Shown piece after piece: positions 58,304-64,000 of a stretch of DNA of 64,000 nt. The position numbers and the translations under genes were made by a program. The notes beneath the pieces are model-generated. The model was not told where the DNA came from and ran no database searches. It saw only the letters and a list, made by a program, of their open reading frames with translations. Origin of the DNA: an uncultured Treponema sp. (GTDB lineage: Bacteria; Spirochaetota; Spirochaetia; Treponematales; Treponemataceae); NCBI RefSeq assembly GCF_946187725.1, contig NZ_CAMHSK010000003.1:1-64000 (forward strand), written 5' to 3'. The stretch's first letter is position 1. Every line of letters begins with the position of its first letter.

Positions 58304-58813
58304 ATGGAGACCAATATGAAAAATAAGAAAATAATTTTTGCGATATTAGTTACATTACTATCATTTCTTCCACTTGCAGCAGAGGAATCACCTATGAAAG
58401 GATGGTATTATGAGCCTTCAATCCAACTAAACGGAAAGTACTTTACATTTTATTCAAAATCCTATAACGAGCAGGATGGCTATGCACTTGTGCTTGGCGA
58501 GAAGTTGCATTATTGGCTGTATGATACGCTTTCGTATCATAACGGCAATGCTTCTGAAATCTACAACAAGATTATTCCGAAGTGGGTTGAGAATATGGGG
58601 TATGTCATCGACTATGACAATATTCATGTATCAAATCCTAATACTGCACTTGCTTCATCTGTCCGTGCATTGATGAAACAGCGAGGAGCGAATATCAGTG
58701 TTACGCTTTGCACAAAAGAGAATTACAAGACAAATGTTGATTATGTCGTAATCAATGAATATTTGCCTGGTAAGGATTTATATAAAACAACCATATACTA
58801 TCTTTACCGATAG
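58304..58813 (+). CDS. secreted hypothetical protein
   Basis: Signal peptide IIFAILVTLLSFLPLAAEES. Confidence 0.65.
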   Translation: METNMKNKKIIFAILVTLLSFLPLAAEESPMKGWYYEPSIQLNGKYFTFYSKSYNEQDGYALVLGEKLHYWLYDTLSYHNGNASEIYNKIIPKWVENMGYVIDYDNIHVSNPNTALASSVRALMKQRGANISVTLCTKENYKTNVDYVVINEYLPGKDLYKTTIYYLYR

Positions 58814-58834
58814 TCCAATTTTGAAGGTAATTTT

Positions 58835-59353
58835 ATGAGAAAAATATTCACATGCTTTATGCTTTTGTTTGTCATGGGATTTTCTTTTGCAGAAGAAATA
58901 ACAAGCAAAAGTTTACACCGAAGTGGTGTATACGGTCAGAGTTTTGAGCTTGTAGAATATAGCGATGGAAACAAATGCCGACTTTTGCTGTATATGGCAG
59001 ACAACAAAAATACAAATAAATATGGCGTAACTTTCTATGATTCAACGCTGCCTACTGCATATTTTATTTGGTCTAAATGGTTCACAAGTCCAAGCGAATA
59101 CTCTAAAGCAATTGTGGCGAGCAAAACTTTTTTTGATGTTAGCATGGATTTGATATATCTTGCTGATATGAAAGATATTTGTGACATTGCACCTTGTTGT
59201 ACATCAATTCATTACGGAGTATCGGAGTCACGCAGCAAAGAAAAATATATTCATATTGAATATGATTGTTCTGATTTGGAGCTTTTGTTTGAAATAGCAG
59301 GTGCATACAACGCAAAAGGTCGTGATTATGTCATGCAGAAATATTTGAAATAA
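58835..59353 (+). CDS. secreted hypothetical protein
   Basis: Signal peptide MRKIFTCFMLLFVMGFSFAEE. Confidence 0.65.
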   Translation: MRKIFTCFMLLFVMGFSFAEEITSKSLHRSGVYGQSFELVEYSDGNKCRLLLYMADNKNTNKYGVTFYDSTLPTAYFIWSKWFTSPSEYSKAIVASKTFFDVSMDLIYLADMKDICDIAPCCTSIHYGVSESRSKEKYIHIEYDCSDLELLFEIAGAYNAKGRDYVMQKYLK

Positions 59354-59400
59354 TATAGAGAATCGTAATTTTTTTCCACTCCATGCTCAGAACTTATGGG

Positions 59401-59500
59401 CTAGGGTATGGAGTACCGCCGAAGGCGTTCTGGAGAGAAACGGAAGAATGAGCGTTAGCGAAGTACGGAACACCCGACCCGAACGCAAGTGAGGGAAGCC
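59401..59500. repeat. dispersed intergenic element, copy D
   Basis: GGGTATGGAG... and GAATGAGCGTTAGCGAAGTACGGAACACCCGACCCGAA, shared with copy A. Confidence 0.8.
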
Positions 59501-59562
59501 TCCATTTTCTCCAGAATCCCATTTCAAAATTCCCCGATTCCTTCCGATAATAAATCGTGAAC

Positions 59563-60486
59563 ATGTCTTCTGATTTAGAGCATTCTTTCGATACCGAATC
59601 TTTTCAAAAATACATTTCCCCGGATTGCGACAGGCTTAGCTTTCTTCGGGAATACCTTTCAAGAAGGGGAGTGAGCACTTCCGTAATTCCTCTGGGTGAA
59701 AAAAAGCACATCTATGTCAATTTTCCTTCCACATCTTACAATCCGATGTTCAAAATCAAGACGATAATTTCCCATTATGACCGTGTGGAAGGCAGTCCCG
59801 GTGCGAACGACAATTCATTTGCGAATTTTGCGATTGCTGACTTTGCGGCCGAGCTTTTCAATTCAAGGAAAGTCCACAATATCCGCATTTTTTTCACGGA
59901 CGGCGAGGAACTTGGGGCAGAGGGCGTTTCTTCACAGGGGGCTTTTGCGCTCGCCGACTTGTTCAGAAAACTTGGAATCGTGAATGATGATGTCTATGTC
60001 TTTGACGCATGCGGCCGTGGGGAAGTGGCGGTTCTTGCTCGTGCTGGGCTTGATTCAAAAATAAGCGGTGCTTTCAAAAAGAAGTTCATGGATTTGTACG
60101 AGCGGACTCAAAATCTTCTCAAAAAGGCCTTTCCTAACTCGTGGATGACTCTCCCGGTTCCATACAGCGACAATGCGGGCTTTCTTGCCTGCGGAATTCC
60201 TGCCGTGGCGATTACATTTTTGCCAAAAGATGAAGTTTCTTTCTATTATAATAATCTCATGGCGGACAAAAATCTTGAGAAGGCTGTGATGAACTGTAAA
60301 ATCGAAGGCGGAAGCACTAGCGCGACTGACCTTTCAATCCAAAAGTTCAAATATCTTGAAAAAATGCCCAAAACCTGGCGGCTTTTTCACACAGAATACG
60401 ATAATTACCTTAGTTTAACGCTGAATAGTATAAAATTATGCAAGAAAATTCTAAATTCCATAGCAGAAGAAAAGATTTTGTGCTAA
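59563..60486 (+). CDS. M28-like metallopeptidase
   Basis: ISHYDRVEGSPGANDNSFANFA, FTDGEELGAEG, FDACGRGEVAVL, PYSDNAGFLACGIPAVAI metal-ligand pattern. Confidence 0.75.
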   Translation: MSSDLEHSFDTESFQKYISPDCDRLSFLREYLSRRGVSTSVIPLGEKKHIYVNFPSTSYNPMFKIKTIISHYDRVEGSPGANDNSFANFAIADFAAELFNSRKVHNIRIFFTDGEELGAEGVSSQGAFALADLFRKLGIVNDDVYVFDACGRGEVAVLARAGLDSKISGAFKKKFMDLYERTQNLLKKAFPNSWMTLPVPYSDNAGFLACGIPAVAITFLPKDEVSFYYNNLMADKNLEKAVMNCKIEGGSTSATDLSIQKFKYLEKMPKTWRLFHTEYDNYLSLTLNSIKLCKKILNSIAEEKILC

Positions 60487-60528
60487 GATATGGTAAATTT
60501 TTTGTAAAAATGCAAAGGAGTATTTCAG

Positions 60529-63156
60529 ATGGCTGAAGAAACAACTGAACTTTCAGAACCACAGAAAGAAATCAATGAGCTTGTTGCAAAAGCTCAGAAG
60601 GCGTTGGAGGCTTATGCTTCTTACGATCAGGAAAAGATTGACTACATCGTAGCAAAAGCCAGTGTTGCTGCTCTCGATCAGCATGGTGTTCTTGCTAAAC
60701 TTGCAGTAGAAGAGACAAAACGTGGTGTCTTTGAAGACAAGGCTACAAAGAACCTCTTTGCTTGTGAGTATGTCGTAAACCACATGCGCCACCTCAAGAC
60801 TGTTGGTGTTATTGAGGATAACGATGTAACTGGTGTCGTTAAAATCGCTGAGCCTGTAGGTGTTGTTGCTGGTCTTACTCCTGTTACAAACCCGACTTCA
60901 ACAGCAATTTTCAAATCTCTCATCTGTTTGAAAACTCGTAACCCAATCATCTTCTCTTTCCACCCAAGCGCAATTCAGTGTTCTATCGCTGCTGCAAAAG
61001 TTGTCTATGACGCTGCTGTTGCTGCTGGTGCTCCAAAAGATTGTATTCAGTGGATTGTTGAGCCATCTCTCGAAAAAACAAACCTTCTCATTGGTCATCC
61101 TGGTGTTGCAACAATTCTTGCAACTGGCGGTAACGCAATGGTTCGTGCTGCTTACTCTCAGGGTAAACCAGCTCTCGGTGTTGGTGCCGGCAATGTTCCT
61201 GCTTATGTTGAAAAAACTTGTAACCTCAAGCAGGCTATCAATGATATCGTAATGTCAAAAGCATTCGATAATGGTATGATTTGTGCTTCTGAACAGGGCG
61301 CAATCATCGATAAAGAAATCTACAATGATGCAATCAAAACATTCAAAGAATATCGTGCATATCTTTGTAACGACAAAGAAAAGAAAATGCTCGAGAAATA
61401 CATGTTTGGCGTAGACGGCGACCCAACAGTTGCTAAACTCAATGCTATCGTTCCAGGTATGAATCCGGTTGTTCTTGCTAAGAACGCAGGTTTCGACATT
61501 CCTGAGCGCACAAGCATCATCCTCGCTGAGTGTAAAGAAGTTGGCGTTAACGAGCCACTCACTCGCGAAAAACTTTCTCCAGTTCTCGCTGTCCTCAAAG
61601 CTTCTAGCACAGAAGACGGTATGAACAAAGCAAAACAGTTCCTCGAATTCGGTGGTCTCGGTCACTCAGCTGCTATCCACACTTCTAACAAAGAATTGGC
61701 AGAGAAATTCGGCGATCTCGTTCCTGCTATCCGCGTAATCTGGAACTCTCCTTCAACATTCGGTGGTATCGGTAATGTTTACAATGCATTCATTCCGTCA
61801 CTTACACTTGGTTGTGGTTCTTATGGACACAACTCTACAGACGACAATGTAAGTGCAATTAACCTCTTGAACGTTAAGAAATTGGGTAGGAGACGAAATA
61901 ATATGCAGTGGTTCAAAGTACCGTCAAAAATCTTCTTTGAGCGTGACTCAATCGAATACATCCACCAGATGAAGGATGTTCACAAAGTTATCATCGTAAC
62001 AGATCGCTCTATGGTTGAGCTTGGCTTCGTTGACAAAATCACTGACCAGCTCAAACTTCGCCGCGATCCTGTACAGTATCAGCTCTTCTGCGATGTTGAG
62101 CCGGATCCATCAATCCAGACTGTACGCGAAGGTGTTGAGCTTATGCGCACATTCGCTCCAGATACAATCATCGCTCTTGGTGGTGGTTCTTCTATGGACT
62201 GTGCTAAAGGTATGTGGCTCTTCTACGAGTACCCAGAAGTTGACTTCAACGACCTCAAACAGAAATTCATGGATATCCGTAAGCGTGCATTCCGCTATCC
62301 AGACTTGGGCAAAAAAGCTCAGCTCGTTTGTATCCCGACAACATCTGGTACAGGTTCTGAGGTTACTCCATTCGCAGTTATCACAGACAAAACAGAGCAC
62401 AAGAAATATCCTCTCGCTGACTACTCTCTCACACCGACAATCGCTATCGTTGACCCAACATTCACTTATGGCTTGCCAAAGAAGATCGTTGCCGATACAG
62501 GTATGGACGTTCTTACACACGCAACAGAGGCTTATGTCTCAACAATGGCTAACGACTATACAGACGGTCTCTGTATTCAGGCTATCAAGATGGTGTTCAA
62601 GTACCTCGAGCGTTCTTACAACAACGGCGGCGCCGACACAGAAGCTCGCGAGAAGATGCACAACGCTTCTTGTCTCGCAGGTATGGCATTCGCAAATGCC
62701 TTCCTCGGTATGAACCACTCTATGGCTCACAAGATTGGTGGTGAATTCCATGTTCCACACGGACGCGCTAACGCTATCCTCTTGCCATTCACAATCCGTT
62801 ACAATGGTACACAGCCAGACAAGATCTCAACATGGCCAAAATACAACTACTTCAAGGCTGCTGAGCGATACTGCGAGCTTGCTCGTATGCTCGGTCTCCC
62901 AGCAAAAACAATAGAAGAGGGCGTAGAGTCTTATGCTAAGGCTTGTGGTGAGCTCGGTATGCGCTTGGGCATCGTCATGAACTTCAAGGGACAGGGCTTG
63001 GATGAAAAAGAGTATCTCGCAAATGTCGAGAAGCTCGCTTACCTCGCTTACGAGGATCAGTGTTCTCCAGTTAACCCACGCGTTCCACTCGTTGAGGACA
63101 TGAAGAAGATTCTCACAGACGCTTACTACACTGAAGAGTTTGTCGCAAAGAACTAA
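60529..63156 (+). CDS. adhE: bifunctional acetaldehyde-CoA/alcohol dehydrogenase
   Basis: ALDH half (GLTPVTNPTSTAIFKSL, FDNGMICASEQ) and Fe-ADH half (GGGSSMDCAKGMW, GMNHSMAHKIGGEFHVPHGRANAILLP). Confidence 0.97.
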   Translation: MAEETTELSEPQKEINELVAKAQKALEAYASYDQEKIDYIVAKASVAALDQHGVLAKLAVEETKRGVFEDKATKNLFACEYVVNHMRHLKTVGVIEDNDVTGVVKIAEPVGVVAGLTPVTNPTSTAIFKSLICLKTRNPIIFSFHPSAIQCSIAAAKVVYDAAVAAGAPKDCIQWIVEPSLEKTNLLIGHPGVATILATGGNAMVRAAYSQGKPALGVGAGNVPAYVEKTCNLKQAINDIVMSKAFDNGMICASEQGAIIDKEIYNDAIKTFKEYRAYLCNDKEKKMLEKYMFGVDGDPTVAKLNAIVPGMNPVVLAKNAGFDIPERTSIILAECKEVGVNEPLTREKLSPVLAVLKASSTEDGMNKAKQFLEFGGLGHSAAIHTSNKELAEKFGDLVPAIRVIWNSPSTFGGIGNVYNAFIPSLTLGCGSYGHNSTDDNVSAINLLNVKKLGRRRNNMQWFKVPSKIFFERDSIEYIHQMKDVHKVIIVTDRSMVELGFVDKITDQLKLRRDPVQYQLFCDVEPDPSIQTVREGVELMRTFAPDTIIALGGGSSMDCAKGMWLFYEYPEVDFNDLKQKFMDIRKRAFRYPDLGKKAQLVCIPTTSGTGSEVTPFAVITDKTEHKKYPLADYSLTPTIAIVDPTFTYGLPKKIVADTGMDVLTHATEAYVSTMANDYTDGLCIQAIKMVFKYLERSYNNGGADTEAREKMHNASCLAGMAFANAFLGMNHSMAHKIGGEFHVPHGRANAILLPFTIRYNGTQPDKISTWPKYNYFKAAERYCELARMLGLPAKTIEEGVESYAKACGELGMRLGIVMNFKGQGLDEKEYLANVEKLAYLAYEDQCSPVNPRVPLVEDMKKILTDAYYTEEFVAKN

Positions 63157-63186
63157 AGAGTAATGTAAAGCAAACTCTGATTAGGG

Positions 63187-63222
63187 AAACTCCGTCGCTC
63201 GTGAGGGTGGCGGAGTTTTTTT
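63187..63222 (+). terminator. Rho-independent terminator of adhE
   Basis: AAACTCCG-tcgctcgtgagggtgg-CGGAGTTT then T-run. Confidence 0.85.
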
Positions 63223-63273
63223 GTCCTTTATCATTTTCTGTAAAAAGACTATACTTCCTGCCAAGAGAATTCC

Positions 63274-64000
63274 ATGACAACCAGTGAACTTTTTGGGCGG
63301 GAAAAGGTCAGTCGCCTGCTTTTCAGGCTCGCTCCTCCTGTGATGTTTGCCCAGCTGATTCAGGCTCTTTACAATATCGTTGACAGTTTTTTTATCGGCC
63401 GGAACGGACTTGCGGGGCTTACGGCTCTTTCGATTATTTACCCCTTTCAGCTTCTGATGATTGCGCTTGCGGTTGGGAGTGGAGTTGGAATCAATACGGC
63501 CATGGCTATGAAAATGGGGCGGGGACGAAGGGAAGAAAGTGAGAAATTTGCCCAAATCGCCCTTCCTCTTGCCTTTATTCTTTGGCTTTTGTGCGCGATT
63601 CTGGGATTTTTATTCATGCCCTCTTATGCCAGACTCTTTACCGACTCTGAAGAAGTGATTGGCGAGGTCATCATTTACGGACGAATCTGCTGTATTTTCA
63701 GTTTCGGTCTTTTTTTTGAAAGCGTCTGGACTAAAGTCATTCAGGCTTACGGAAACATGCGGCTTCCCATGCTTGCCCAGATTGTCGGAGCCATTGTAAA
63801 CATAGTCCTGGACCCTTTTTTGATTTTCGGGCTCTGTGGCCTTCCCCGTCTTGGAATCGAGGGGGCGGCAATTGCGACGGTGGCAGGTCAGATTGCGGCG
63901 GCTCTCCTTGTCATGCCAAAGGGCTTTCGTCCACCTCTCCTGCTCAAATTTTTTGCTCCTTATGCTTTTCTTGTCTTTAAGTTGGGGCTTCCCAATATGC
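63274..64000 (+). CDS. MATE family efflux transporter, truncated by window end
   Basis: MTTSELFGREKVSRLLFRLAPPVMFAQLIQALYNIVDSFFIGRNGLAGLTALSIIYPFQL; open to 64000, not in the ORF track. Confidence 0.88.
   Translation, partial: MTTSELFGREKVSRLLFRLAPPVMFAQLIQALYNIVDSFFIGRNGLAGLTALSIIYPFQLLMIALAVGSGVGINTAMAMKMGRGRREESEKFAQIALPLAFILWLLCAILGFLFMPSYARLFTDSEEVIGEVIIYGRICCIFSFGLFFESVWTKVIQAYGNMRLPMLAQIVGAIVNIVLDPFLIFGLCGLPRLGIEGAAIATVAGQIAAALLVMPKGFRPPLLLKFFAPYAFLVFKLGLPNM

Overview
The window looks like a spirochaete chromosome segment, probably Treponema-like. That is judged from gene content and protein style, not from a database search. Most of it is ordinary core or semi-core sequence: aroA, fhs, gpmI, parB/parA, fabD/fabG, a citrate synthase gene, asnA, grpE-dnaK-dnaJ and adhE. 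It also has ABC and MATE transporters, a two-component pair, fibronectin/Ig-like surface proteins, a sirtuin and a methyltransferase. Items worth a second look: (1) a dispersed family of intergenic elements made of consecutive hairpins whose stems differ in sequence but keep pairing, with one 38-nt block at 37/38 identity between two copies; (2) a divergent pair of a Lon-type AAA+ ATPase without a protease domain and a tyrosine-recombinase-like protein lacking the expected catalytic residues, separated by two identical TAACGCGTTATA sites; (3) an amino-acid-permease/histidine-kinase/receiver fusion in an operon with a REC-degenerate GGDEF-EAL protein and an Hpt protein; (4) a short repeat (AGCAGTTAGCAGTGAGC...) present between genes and in frame inside two unrelated enzymes, plus a different repeat that appears to have lengthened a methyltransferase C-terminus; (5) an unlisted 45-aa basic ORF with its own RBS and a terminator embedded in the opposing kinase gene; (6) an accessory cluster of zinc-ribbon membrane proteins next to an overlapping two-gene module. 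No tRNA, rRNA, CRISPR array or intact transposase was recognised.
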